DNA of 64,000 nt from Cannabis sativa (Eukaryota; Streptophyta; Magnoliopsida; Rosales; Cannabaceae), in the NCBI RefSeq assembly GCF_029168945.1, contig NC_083605.1, forward strand, positions 75,162,969 to 75,226,968, read 5' to 3'. How positions within the stretch are numbered: position 1 is the first letter of the stretch; every line of letters starts with the position of its first letter. Positions 35,453 to 46,461 of the stretch are shown in pieces. The notes below the pieces were generated by a model that was not told the DNA's origin, did not search any database, and saw nothing but the letters and a program-made list of their open reading frames with translations. Both the position numbers and the translations under genes were made by a program.

Positions 35453-36611
35453 TGTTTGGTTTATTGTAATTAAATGACAATAGTAATAATAATAGTATCA
35501 TGATGTTTGGTTAATTTATTTTAAACTTAAATAGTAATGTAAAAATATCTTATCCATCTTTAATTTTTTTTTTAGTAAATTAAAGATATAAATGTTGTTA
35601 GTAGTGCAGTTACGTAATTTACACAATAGTTGAGTGCTTAAGTTATGGGGTTGAATGAACTTGTTATAATAATTTCTATTGTTGTGTCTTCTGAGCGGTA
35701 GATGAAACATAATATAAGTGTTCTTAAAGTTAATTGTAATGCTGTAATTTTTTTCATCTGATTTTATTATTAAGTTTGTTTTTTTTTTTTTTTTTTTTTT
35801 ATAATTCTGGTTTTGTCTTCAAGGGGAGAGATATCCCGATTGAATTGCATGCTATTATTTTAGTTTATTGTTATTTATAAAATTTCATGATTTATTAAAA
35901 AAAATGTAATTCTTATTTATAAAAATACCAAAAAAAAAACCTAAACATGTTCATCAAGAGAATTGTTAGACACTAATTGTTGGATTAATTAGATGATTAT
36001 TAATCATCAAAAATTAAGTACATATATAACGTATATTAAACTTCAATTTAAATTCAAAAAATATTTATAATACTTAACATGGACAAAATCATAATTTTAT
36101 TAAAAATATTCTAAATTTAATTGGAATAAGTAAATTATCACATAACAATTAACAAATGTCCAATCAACCTAACTATTAATCCAAGTATTTATAAAATACA
36201 TTAATATTTGATCAACACAACTATTAATCCAAATATTTATAAAATACATTAATATCCCATTAACCCAACTATTAATTCGAATATTTATAAAATAAATTTG
36301 TTAGTAGACAAAATTTAGCCACTATATTACATGTGATTGCTAGCTGTACTTAGATGAAAGATTAATAAAAAAGTGTGGGTCGACATAGGTCTAAAATCTT
36401 GTTAAAAGAGACATAAAAAAAGTCACGGGTTAATATAAAAAAAAGTCTATATTTAATTATTTATTTTGTGTATAAAAAAATAAATAAATAATTCATTATA
36501 ATAAATTATATAGCACTAATAATTAATAACCAATCCTCATGAAATGAAGTAGGTCTACGTACTTTATTTTGTTTGGTCATTATTGTCTTTAGTATCTCTC
36601 TTTTTTTTTTT

Positions 36612-36627
36612 TTATATATATATATAC
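36612..36627 (+). promoter_or_regulatory. TATA region of the small-protein gene at 36750
   Basis: TTATATATATATATAC about 125-135 bases upstream of the ATG, followed by a CACTCACACACTCCCC leader start. The position fits a TATA box with a start site near 36655. Confidence 0.5.
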
Positions 36628-36749
36628 ACTCACACACTCCCCCAATATAGAGAGACTTAAATCTCATTTTGTGTCTATACATAAATTTTTTTTCTTTACT
36701 CTAAAAGGGTTTGGTTTGGTTTTGGTTTTGGGTCTAAAAATCTTCAAGT

Positions 36750-37112
36750 ATGGGAAATTGCTTGGAGTCATGCTTAAATAGAGAGCAAGAAAAATATGAT
36801 GATGATAATAAGAAGAAGAATATGATTTTGGAGCAACAAGAAAAAGAAGATTTTGGGTTTGTGAAGGAAAGTAGTTCAAGAAAAGGGAGTCTAAGATTGA
36901 AGATTGTTTTGAGTAAAGAAGAGCTTGAATATTTTATGGTTCAACTTCAAAACAAAGGTGGTAAAACATTACAAGATGTTTTGGAAGAGATTGAGAAAAG
37001 TAGAGGAAAATTACTTCATCATCATCATCATCAATCTCATAATTGTAATTGGAAACCTTCTTTGGAAAGTATTGTGGAGTGTTCTGATGAGGTTGTTGAA
37101 ATGGGTAGATGA
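36750..37112 (+). CDS. Small plant protein of unknown function, putatively N-myristoylated
   Basis: An intronless 120-aa frame with a clear TATA region and leader. It begins MGNCLESC: Gly2 with Cys4/Cys8 is a typical myristoylation plus palmitoylation start, so the plasma membrane is the likely site. An acidic/lysine-rich stretch follows, then a core at about residues 47-85 (LRLKIVLSKEELEYFMVQLQ, then LQDVLEEIEKS), a His5 run and WKPSLESI near the end. The core resembles the MRVKVTMTKQDAARLLSK core of the 43244 and 63078 proteins in this window (basic-hydrophobic strand, K-(E/Q)-(E/D) then helix, then G-G-K). It probably belongs to the same broad family of small uncharacterised plant proteins. 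No function is claimed. Confidence 0.75.
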   Translation: MGNCLESCLNREQEKYDDDNKKKNMILEQQEKEDFGFVKESSSRKGSLRLKIVLSKEELEYFMVQLQNKGGKTLQDVLEEIEKSRGKLLHHHHHQSHNCNWKPSLESIVECSDEVVEMGR

Positions 37113-39536
37113 ATTTAATCTTTTTTTTGGTTTTTTTGGGTTTAGAATGAGGTTTTTGATGTGGGTTTTGATCCAAAATTGTAATTATTTAGTTAAGTTT
37201 TTGTCAAGTGGTGAAGCCCTTCTTATAAAGTTGTTGAGACTTTTAAGACATTTAAACACTTTTTATTTAGGCTTTTGTTTTGCTTTAAACCCACATTTGA
37301 AACTTAATTAGGGTACTAAGTTACTTCTTTTCTTCTTCTTATTTTTATTTTTCTCTTTTGTGTGTTGAAGAGTGTGTTTCATACCTATATATATATATAT
37401 ATACTTGTTTGCTTATTCTCACATCATGTAATATAAGGCTATTTTTGAGCTTTTTTAGTGAAAAAAAGTTACTTGTTGATTTACTTGTTAAGAAATGGTG
37501 AAAAAAGAAAATATTATAACATTTTAGTTTTTTATTTTGGAACTTATTAGTATTTTATTATTTAATTAATACCATTATAAAAATTATAGTGATAATTTTG
37601 GCTTCTTTTTGTTTATATTCATCTGGACTAGAACATTTTTTAACTAAAAATATTTATCAATTTTAGTAAAAATGTACAATTTTAAATTAGTAATAAATCG
37701 AGGTAAACAACTCATTCTTACTCATTTTAGTTAACATTCCTCTCCTTTCGGTGGTGGGACCACCCAGCACCGATGATATGAAGAGAAAAAATGATAAGAA
37801 GTAGAGCGAGCTAATAACAACTAAAAATAGCGCTAATCAAAATGAGGTATGTAATGTATTTTCACTTTAATTAGCGCTAGCTCTATCATAGAGGTAGCAA
37901 AATAAAAAATCCAAGCCTTAAAATCATCGAATGCCTCTCTATAAAGTAGAGCGAGCTAATAACAACTTTACAAAATTTCTTAACAAATAGAGAATTCTTA
38001 TTTAGTGATCTTCATTTAACTTAGTACATAAATGGCATAATATTGTCATTTTCTTTTTCAAAGTTTAATGTATAGAAAAGGTGAAGTTGATAATGATATC
38101 TACAATATCAATTTCAATAATTTGTTCATGTTCACTAAAACAATAAAAAATAGAACACTCCTATACCATATAATTAAGCAAATTAATTTCAATACTTTGG
38201 TGAATTGGGGTCCCAACAATTGAATTTTGGTACCAAACTTTGCTCCTTGAAAAAAAAAAGAAAAAAAGAAAAAAAACCCACACACCATAACACTACTTCA
38301 CCTGAGTTGTTAGTATATCAAATCTCAAATCTTAAATCTTTACACTATACTACTATGTAGGTCTACTTTCAAAGTCAATCTTTTGAAGAAATTCTCTTTC
38401 TTTCTTTTCTAAAAAAGTGAGGTTGAAAATGGCTAAACTATGCAAATATATATATGTGTATATAAATGGAAAATTAATTTATAAAATATATGGTAAATGC
38501 TATTTTGTGTCTCCTAAAAAGAGAAATTAATGTATGATTAATTTGGTGGAAAGAGATAGAATTATAATCTATAGTTGGAATTGCCAATTGGGATAGAGTG
38601 ATCTTAGAATTGTATTTTTTTTTATAATTATTCAAGTTATCTACAGTTTTTTTTTTCAGTGATTTCATAATTAGTAAGCTAAATAGTTTTTTTCGCAATT
38701 TTTTTATTTTATTTGAATTTATTTCCCTCTTATACGATTAGTCGGTATTCATAAAGTTAACATATTATTTAAAAAAAAATAATTAGTATTTAGTGAAAAT
38801 CATCTTGTTTGTGGTGTTACTAATAAGTTTAAGATCTATAATTTATATATATTTTTAAACAAAACTAATTGGCGTGAATTATTATTCTCACATCTACATT
38901 TTGATTTCAATATTGTGGGACACTTTCATTATCATTATCACATTCATATAATCCATCCTAACATGTTAAATAAAATAAATAGAGCCATGCCTATGTACAA
39001 TAATATAATAAAATTAACAAAATCTAAAAAATAATTGTAAAAGCATCTCCATAGCTTTATTTATTATTATTATTATATTTTTGAAATATTATCATAGAAA
39101 CAATATGTTATATGACTCTGAATATATGTAAAGGACAAATAAATAGACTTTTTTTCTAATGAGAAAAAGACAACTAAATAGAAGAAACCTATTAAATTAA
39201 GGCTTGATATTTTTGGCCATAGTTTTAACTTTAAATTTTATAAATTTGGGTCCTTACAAAAAAATAAATAAACATATTGGGCTAATTGGGCTAATAATGC
39301 CTTAGGGGCCTACCCTGTGTTAGCCCAAGTTTGATCCTTTTCAAATTTTGAGGAAAACAATTAATAATGAAAATGATAGTAATCTAATTTATACTATTTA
39401 ATATTTAAATAGACACATTGCCATAAATATTGCTGCAGATATAATTAATAAAAACATCATATTACTAATTTTAAAATACATATAATTTTTTATTTTTCTA
39501 AAAGATAATCATAAATACTTTTCTAAAAAATAAAAA
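37113..39536. other. Gene-free region
   Basis: 37113-37445 is probably the 3' UTR of the gene at 36750. 37690-37980 contains GTAGAGCGAGCTAATAACAA twice (37801 and 37945) around a GC-richer segment. No other element or gene is supported. Confidence 0.5.
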
Positions 39537-40393
39537 TGTTGTCGAGCAAATTTCGCAACACCAAATATATATGATATTATTAATAACAGAAAGAAAATTA
39601 TGTGAAGAACAACTGCGAGTATTCAACCTAGAGTGGCGAGTACTCAAACTGGGAATGAGAAATGTTTAATAGAAAATTGGAAATAACAATAAGACAGAGG
39701 ATTATAGTGGTTCAATGAGGTCACGGTCTGCTTAGTCTACTGTAGCAAGAGTTTTCATAGGTGCCATTTCACGGTGGATCACCGCTTTATATACAAAGTA
39801 GGTGTCCGATTAGTTATACAAGGATTGCATTCATTGTCAAATTGTTTTTACACATTGAATTATAATAATTAAACTAAACAACGTTAACATCAATAAATGA
39901 ACGGCAGTTACTAAGCTCATCAACGTATGCGTCTTCCGAATCCGCGAGTTGACTGTTCATATTCCGATGTTAAACTCGCAGGTCTATCATGATGTCTGCG
40001 TTCTTAGATAGTCACCTTTAAGGACATCGCATGACGAGCTGACAGAACCTAGACATGCGAGCCTATATTGGTTTATCGAGGCGGCAGGGTCTTTGGGACC
40101 AACGCGTATTATAGAAAATCGGTCTCTGTGTTTATATAAGGATATAGAGAGGATACTCGCACATAGTCCGATATATGCGAGTTATTCTCTTGTCCCATAT
40201 AACACGAGTTATGATCGTGCGATCTGACTTTGGTCATGCCTGCTATATCTCGCTGATTCTATCTTGGGCGAGGTTTAAAACTTCGAAGAGACTCTCATGG
40301 ACGTCTCAGCTTTCATTGGAAATCTGAGTACACGTGTCCTCTAAACAGGAGTCTGATCTCGAGTTTCTAGGTGAGAGAAATCTTACTATAACA
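39537..40393. mobile_element. Probable solo LTR, 857 bp
   Basis: Starts TGTTGTCGAG and ends CTATAACA (TGTT...AACA) with AAAAA on both sides (39532-39536 and 40394-40398) as a possible 5-bp target duplication. That duplication is weak because the site is A-rich. GC content is much higher than the surroundings, with repeated GCGAGT/ACTCGC words, a GTGGTTCAATGAGGTCACGG motif and TTTATATAAGG near 40132. No gag or pol nearby. Confidence 0.55.
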
Positions 40394-40929
40394 AAAAACA
40401 AAAAAAAATATTGTAAACTTGGCTACAATAAATATTTTTTTCATGCCAAATAATAATATATCATAACTCATGATATATTATTATTATTAGTACACTTTAA
40501 TAACAGGTCCTACATAATTTAATATAAATTCAACATGTAAAATCGAGTATTAAATTGCAGCAAAAAACTAAGGTATTTTTCTTATATGTATAATTGTATA
40601 TCTATCAACCAAAAAAAAAGGTGGAACCCTTGAATTACAAGTGGGCTTTCATAAATTCATAATTAATATAATTAATAGATTGATTTTTTAGGTATTCTTT
40701 ATTGTCAATCATTAAAATCTATGGACCCATTTATATAGTTCAAGTTGAAGGAGTGAAAAAAATTTAAAGGAAATTACACTGTTATAGGATTTTAAAAGTT
40801 GTTTGGTACTTTTAAGTTTGATTAATTTACATGTTATGTTTTGTAGGTATTTTTATGGTATTTGATATGTCACATATATGTAATTAGGTTTTTAAAATTC
40901 ATATTTAATGTTTTAATTTGTTTAGACAG

Positions 40930-41620
40930 TTTTATTTGTCACTGTTGTCAAAAAAGTTACTAAAGTAGTTGTCGGTACCAAAAAAGTCACTGGAGTAGCT
41001 GCAGGTGTTGAAAAAGTCACCGGAGTAGCTGCAGGTACTAGAAAAGTCATTAGAGTACCTGCAAGTGTCGGAAAAAATCGTCGGAGTTACTGTCGGTATT
41101 GAGAAAGTCGTCGAAATTGGCATTATCACCGAAAAAATTATCAAAAAAATCACCTAGTTTCTTGATGAAAAAACCAGTTTCTTGGTATTTTTTTCAGTGA
41201 TTTTATCGGTGACAATGCTAATTCTGATGACTTTTCTGACACCGACAACAACTCCGGTGACTTTTCCAACACCCGCAGCTACTCAGACGACTTTTTCGAC
41301 ACAGACAATAAACTCCAAAAAATTCGTCAGAATTGACATTGTCGCTGAAAAAATCACCAAGAAACTGGTTTCAGTTTCTTCATCAAGAAACTAGTTTCTT
41401 GGTGATTTTTCTGTCGATTTTGCCAATTCAGACGACTTTTTTGGCGCGGTAGCAACTTTGATGACTTTTCCGGTGTTGACAGCAACTCTAATGACTTTTC
41501 TGGCGCCGACAGCAATTCCAGTGACTTTTTCGGCATTGACAACAACTCCGGTGAGTTTTTTCAACGCCAACAGCAGACTCCGACGACTTTTCCAGCACCA
41601 ATTACAACTGTGGCAATCAC
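40930..41620. repeat. Foldback-like array of about 30-bp repeats in opposite orientations
   Basis: Left part (40935-41150): units of the form GAAAAAGTCACCGGAGTAGC plus TGCAGGTGTT. Right part (41215-41600): the same unit inverted, GACTTTTCCGGTGTTGACAG plus CAACTCTAAT. About six units lie on the left and nine on the right. Two hairpin-like switch points contain AGTTTCTTGATGAA/TTCATCAAGAAACT words, centred near 41175 and 41378. Open frames across the array are by-products of the 30-bp period. Confidence 0.75.
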
Positions 41621-42074
41621 TGTAGTTTCATTTTTTTTTTTAAAAAAAAAAAACAAAATATGAAGAGAATTTAAATATTTTTTATGGTAATTCAAAGTGG
41701 CATATCCCATATATGTTAAGTTTTTATTTTAAATACCATATTTTTTTTCTATTAAGTTTGCTTACCATATTTTTGTAAACTAGTTTTATTTTTTTCATAT
41801 TTATGTAAATACTCGAAATAATGAATAGTCTTATACTATTGAAATGAAATAAAGAATCTAAAGAAGACAGACGCTAAATTTAATTAGTAAGAAGTAAATT
41901 ATTTGCATACAAAAAATCTCGCTATTTGGAGGGATAAGCCTAACTGAAAACCTAAGACGACCCTTGATTATAATCATTATTGTAAGTTTTTTTTAATAAT
42001 TAAATTAACTATAAATATATAAATAAGTAAACAAAAAAGGAATTTCTCAATTTTTTTTCTTCAAGGCGTATATT

Positions 42075-42310
42075 ATAGGGTTCTTACAAAAATATTAAAT
42101 TTCAAGTAAAAGTTTACAATTTTACTGTCACACGAATTTTTTTTTATAAAAATACTGTCTTTTTATATAGAACAACCGTAAAACAATAAAATAAAATAAT
42201 TAAAATGACAGTAGAACAACTAAAAAATAACTGTGGAACAATCGTAAAAACTTAATACAGTATATTATATAACACTTAGAGTATTTTTGAAAAAAAATCT
42301 ATCCTACACT
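42075..42310. repeat. Dispersed repeat family Y
   Basis: TTTACAATTTTACTGTCACA, ATAAAAATACTGTCTTTTTA, GTAGAACAACTAAAAAATAA, CTTAATACAGTATATTATAT and GAGTATTTTTGAAAAAAAAT in the order seen at 13255-13460. Confidence 0.55.
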
Positions 42311-42946
42311 AAAAAAGTAAAAAATATTAAAAATTTTAATACGTGGTGTAAAAACTTAATATAGTAAATTAGTGATCACTTAAAAAAGGCTCAAAAGGAC
42401 CAAAATCCTTAATAAAGCAAGACAAGACATGATCCCTTATTTCTGCCTAATTTCACTTGCATATGTTTGAAAAGTCCAAAATCCAAAATACACTTTTTCA
42501 AAGGAAAAATCAACACAAAAGACAAAAACACAAGCTTTTTTACTTTTTTATGTTTATGAAAGCAAAAACAAAAAGGGCTTTCATTAATTTAAATTATATT
42601 TGCAGAAAAACAGAGTCCTCTATTTCTCAAACAATTTCAAACATTATTTGACTCTAATTCTAAAGTGCATATGATGAGATATGTCATTGGTTCCCTTTTC
42701 ATTACTAGCTCTAACTCATCATCATCATCCACCAAAAGGTTTATCTTCATTTTAAAGTAAATATATATCTAATCTTTGGATCCACTCAACTATTGATTGG
42801 TTAGTGATAAAATGAAAGAAAAATAGAGCAAGTGAATAAAAATTCAGTCTTTAAATCTATAAAAAGAGGGAGTGAGTTTCATAAAGATAAGAACAACTCC
42901 ACAACAAAAATTATTGTATAAAAATAAGTGCTAAAATAACCACTAA

Positions 42947-42949
<3 letters not shown>

Positions 42950-43036
<87 letters not shown>
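42950..43036. repeat. (GA) microsatellite, 87 bp
   Basis: About 43 perfect GA units 3' of the small-protein gene. In the duplicate (62900-62910) the same place reads AAAGTGATAAAAATAATCCC with no GA run, so the expansion came after the duplication. Confidence 0.97.
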
Positions 43037-43040
<4 letters not shown>

Positions 43041-43243
43041 ATATAAGGAATAAGAACAATCCCATTACAAATATTCTCCTAAGATATCAAAACTAATAAG
43101 TAATAAGTGCTCAAAGAATTACTCATTACAAAAAAAGTAACTTGTTATATATATATTATCCCTCTAATGAAAATAAGTACTACTATTACTAGTTACTAAA
43201 ACTACTATTATACTAATTATATGAATATTTAACAAAATTATTA

Positions 43244-43750
43244 CTAACATTCTTCAGAAATACTTTGAAGCATAACTTTTTTAGGAGAAGAAGAAGAAGA
43301 ACAAGTAGTAGGGTTTGGAGAAAGATCAACCGAAACCCGATCGACCGGAATATTAACAAGCTCTAGGGCAACATCCTTGAACTCAAGCTTTCCTCCTTCT
43401 TTACACTTTGATAAAAGCCTAGCTGCATCTTGTTTTGTCATAGTAACTTTCACTCTCATCACTTTTTTCTCTTCAATTTCTTCACAACAAAATTGCCTTG
43501 TTGTGGTTATAGTAGTAGTAGTAGTAATATTCTCTTTTGAAGGTAATAAGGGCTCTTCTTTACTCTTCACTAAAGAATAATATGGTGAAGAGTTTTCCTT
43601 CTTTGATTTTTTGTGATGATTCTTCTTCTTCTTCTTATTATTATTATTACTACTCAACTCATCTCTATATATTATTTCTTTATTATTGGTTGTTCTTAAC
43701 ATTTCATCTAGTGAAATTTTGTTCAAGAAACTAACCAAAGTGTTCAACAT
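43244..43750 (-). CDS. Small plant protein of unknown function, copy 1
   Basis: An intronless 168-aa frame. The N-terminus MLNTLVSFLNKISLDEML is followed by a low-complexity Asn/Lys/His linker, a short threonine run, CCEEIEEKK, a core MRVKVTMTKQDAARLLSK with CKEGGKLEFKDVALELV and a serine/proline C-terminal tail ending EEC. It is 161-168 aa in the two copies and differs mainly by gains and losses in the low-complexity linker, while the core is almost unchanged, which suggests a constrained function. It resembles small uncharacterised plant proteins annotated only as domains of unknown function. The minus-strand TATA at 43857-43865 (CTATAAATA) is about 107 bases upstream. Confidence 0.8.
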   Translation of the reverse strand: MLNTLVSFLNKISLDEMLRTTNNKEIIYRDELSSNNNNKKKKKNHHKKSKKENSSPYYSLVKSKEEPLLPSKENITTTTTITTTRQFCCEEIEEKKVMRVKVTMTKQDAARLLSKCKEGGKLEFKDVALELVNIPVDRVSVDLSPNPTTCSSSSSPKKVMLQSISEEC

Positions 43751-43856
43751 TTTTTTTTTCTTTTGAAGAGAAGAAATTAAAAAGAGTTGAGAAGAAGAAG
43801 ATGGTTTTGGTTTGTGAATAAGGATATTTATTAATTAGATGGGTGAGGAGGGTTTG

Positions 43857-43865
43857 TATTTATAG
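43857..43865 (-). promoter_or_regulatory. TATA box of small-protein gene copy 1
   Basis: CTATAAATA on the minus strand, conserved at 63672-63680 upstream of the duplicate at the same distance from the start codon. Confidence 0.6.
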
Positions 43866-44085
43866 ATGGATTATTATATGACTTTTTTATTATTATTATT
43901 GGTTTATTTTATTGAGAAAATTCTACTTTATAACCCATTTAATTCTACGATGTTGTGGTTTAAAAATAGAACATTGACTTGTTGACTAATACTAATAAAA
44001 CTTTCTTATAATAATAATGAAAAATAAAGAAATAAGACACATAGACATATAATAAGTTATAAATTATGATGCAACCTAACTAGTA

Positions 44086-44989
44086 GAGATGTACATTTTT
44101 TCAATAGGATGGGGCGTGAAGGAATTCCTCATTTAAATAAGGAAAATTATTTATTTTTGTATAAGGAAATAAGGAAAATTATATATTATATAATTGGAAA
44201 AAACAATAGTAACTAATTTGAAGCTATAAAGCCATAAATGTTAGTTTAGTAGTGCGGGAGGGATGAGAAAAAAGGAAGGGTATGAGTTCGAACTCAAGAC
44301 TCTTAAATTATTAATTCATTGTAATACTATTAGACTATACTAAAAAAAAAAATTATTTTAAAAAATACTTTTTTTGTCATGATTTATTTGTCAAATAAAA
44401 CTACTAATATATTTTTTAATTATCAAATAAATATTAAAAAAGAAAAAAACTTATCAAATAAATACGAGAAGTGTCAAAAAAATATCGTATCTAATACTAC
44501 TACAAATGTCATATTGATATTGACTTAATTAAGTATCAGATTTTATATATTTTAATAATTTGATAATTATTATAAAAAATTGATAACTATTTAGACGTGA
44601 CTTCTTAGTATTTTTGAACAGGATGAATGTGATTCAACAGTGGTTGTAATTGGGTTAACAGTGCTCAATGTAATATTGTTGGATTTAAGAATTTTTTAAA
44701 ACATCTTTAAAGTAATTTTTTTTTTCAATATGCTAAAATATTACTATACACCACTTTTTTTTAACATTTATTAGAGATGTCTAATATTTGGTATCTCTTA
44801 ATTTAAGTAAGTTAATTAACAAAAATTTTACTATTTTTTTTTGGTGTTAATTGTAAATATAGTAGATTTTTAATAATTTTTTGAAAAAAATCCAAATAAT
44901 TAATAATGGCCGAATTCAAACAAAATTTTAAAATTTACAAAAGATTTATTATAAGTTATAACTACAAAATTATAATTAGAATTAATTTA
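44086..44989. other. Gene-free region
   Basis: 44240-44340 contains a GAGTTCGAACTC B-box-like palindrome and could be a tRNA-derived SINE remnant, but no convincing A box or tail was found. The rest is AT-rich with nothing recognised. Confidence 0.4.
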
Positions 44990-45469
44990 GGTAGCGTTTG
45001 GTAATATTTTTATTTTTAAATTTTTTAATTACAAAAGTAAAAGTAAAATTTTTGTTTTAAAATTTTGATTTTGAAAAATAAAAATGTATTCTATAACAAC
45101 TTTTGTTTTTCAATTTTAAAAATAAAAAATAAAAGTGTGTTCTACGAATTTTATTTTTATTTTTATTTGTGGATATTAATTAAGTAGGGTCGAAGTCAGG
45201 TCCAAGGTCGGGATTGGAGACGGATCCAAGTTCGGGGTTGAGTTCAGTTTTTAAGGTCTAAGTTAGGGTCGTAGTCCAAAATATTAATTAAAAAAAGTGT
45301 TTAAAAAAATATTGAAAATTATTTTTTTATTTTTAAAATTTAGATTCTTAATTAAAAAATTGAAAAGTAAAAAGAGTTTTATAGAACATCATTTTAGAAA
45401 ATATTTTTCACTTTTTTAGTTTTAAAAATAAAAACTGATTAAAAAAGTATTAACAAAACAAACATACCC
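44990..45469. mobile_element. Harbinger-type MITE, 480 bp
   Basis: Flanked by TTA on both sides (44987-44989 and 45470-45472). Ends GGTAGCGTTTGGTAA and, inverted, GGGTATGTTTGTTTTG. The centre holds the GC-richer GTAGGGTCGAAGTCAGGTCC stretch shared with 8355-8727. Confidence 0.65.
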
Positions 45470-46061
45470 TTAAATATTAAAAATAATATGAAAAAAAAAA
45501 AAATTGGAGGTGAGTAGAACGGTATTGAATGACCATTGAATATTTTGGCTATGCTTTTCATTTCAAGTCAAGTGATTTGATGAGTCTCAACACAAAATTA
45601 AAACAAAGAATTTGAAATGGTCAATTTAATTAATCTTTAATTATTGGTTAATTCTTTTATTATGTGAGTCCTTTTTTTATTAAAAATAAATTAAATAACA
45701 TTTTCAATATATATATATATATATATATATATAAGGATGAGTATTCAATGGTTATGATAAAAGTGTAATCATGATGATTTATGACTTGCTTAATATGTTA
45801 TTAACAGGTATAGTTTTTATTTTTAGACTTAAATTAATTAAAATATTTAATTAAATCTTTTTAGAAATTAATATTTATAATTTTTTTTATTTTAAAAAAA
45901 TAAATAAAATCAAGTTAGTATCATGTTACAAGTAATTTATTAATTATTTTTCATAAATTTTAAATTAATTATAACCGTCTAATAATAATCGAATGACTAA
46001 AAGTAAATGTAATCATCATAATTACATATTTGATGTAACTATTGAAATATCATTTTATTAA

Positions 46062-46461
46062 GGCTAATTAGCAATTTTTCTCCCTGAACTTTGACATATA
46101 CCAAATCATGCTCCCTGAACTTTTTTGGCCGTTAAAAATCCCCCCTAAACTATTGAGATTGTTAAATTTAAGGACTTTTGTCTAATTTCATTCAATTTTA
46201 CTGTTTCAGTGATTGTTTATGTACTAAACCATGCTCCCCAAACTTTGATATCCACAAAATCATGCCCCTTAAACTTTGATATATACTAAATCATGCCCCC
46301 TAAACTTTCATTCATGTTAGAATTTTTTTTACTAAAATTAGATAAAAGTCCTTAAATTTAACAATCTTAATAGTTCAGGGGGAATTTTTAACGGCCAAAA
46401 AATTTCAGGGGGCATGATTTAGTACATGTCAAAGTTCGGAGGAAAAAATTGCTAATTAGCC
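46062..46461. mobile_element. Mutator-type MITE, 400 bp, with about 130-bp inverted repeats
   Basis: A perfect 9-bp target duplication TTTTATTAA (46053-46061 and 46462-46470). The terminal GGCTAATTAGCAATTTTT is inverted exactly at the other end. The long arms share TTGACATGTA/TATACCAAAT-type words, GAACTTTTTTGGCCGTTAAA and TAAATTTAAGGACTTTTGTC. No coding region. Among the cleanest transposon boundaries in the window. Confidence 0.9.

Larger units (their letters stand above)
30233..36600. other. Gene-free region, with 3' UTR at its left end
   Basis: 30233-30420 is probably the UBR7 3' UTR. Repeat remnants of the 25992 MITE family lie at about 30900-31065 and 33080-33235, and a MITE at 34480-34980. 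32590-32720 is a pyrimidine-rich, leader-like stretch (CTCTATCTTCCTCTCTCTTC) that leads into no frame. The small open frames here are in low-complexity DNA. No gene supported. Confidence 0.55.
42380..44085. repeat. Direct duplication of about 1.5 kb, copy 1 (partner 62430-63895)
   Basis: Both copies contain CTTTTATTTCTGCCTAATTT-type sequence, AAATACACTTTTTCAAAGGA, ATTGATTGGTTAGTGATAAA, the small-protein gene and ATTCTACGATGTTGTGGTTT in order and in the same orientation. Copy 1 has a large GA microsatellite that copy 2 lacks. Confidence 0.85.

Noticed and set aside
40932..41153. Cysteine/tyrosine-repeat minus-strand frame
   Set aside because: Produced by the 30-bp repeat period being a multiple of three; other frames through the array are open as well.
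40930..41620. CRISPR-like repeat-spacer array
   Set aside because: Plant nuclear DNA; units are degenerate, adjacent and switch orientation, with no constant repeat and variable spacer pattern.
44240..44340. tRNA gene or SINE around GAGTTCGAACTC
   Set aside because: The B-box-like word is there, but no cloverleaf, no good A box at the right distance and no 3' tail with target duplication.
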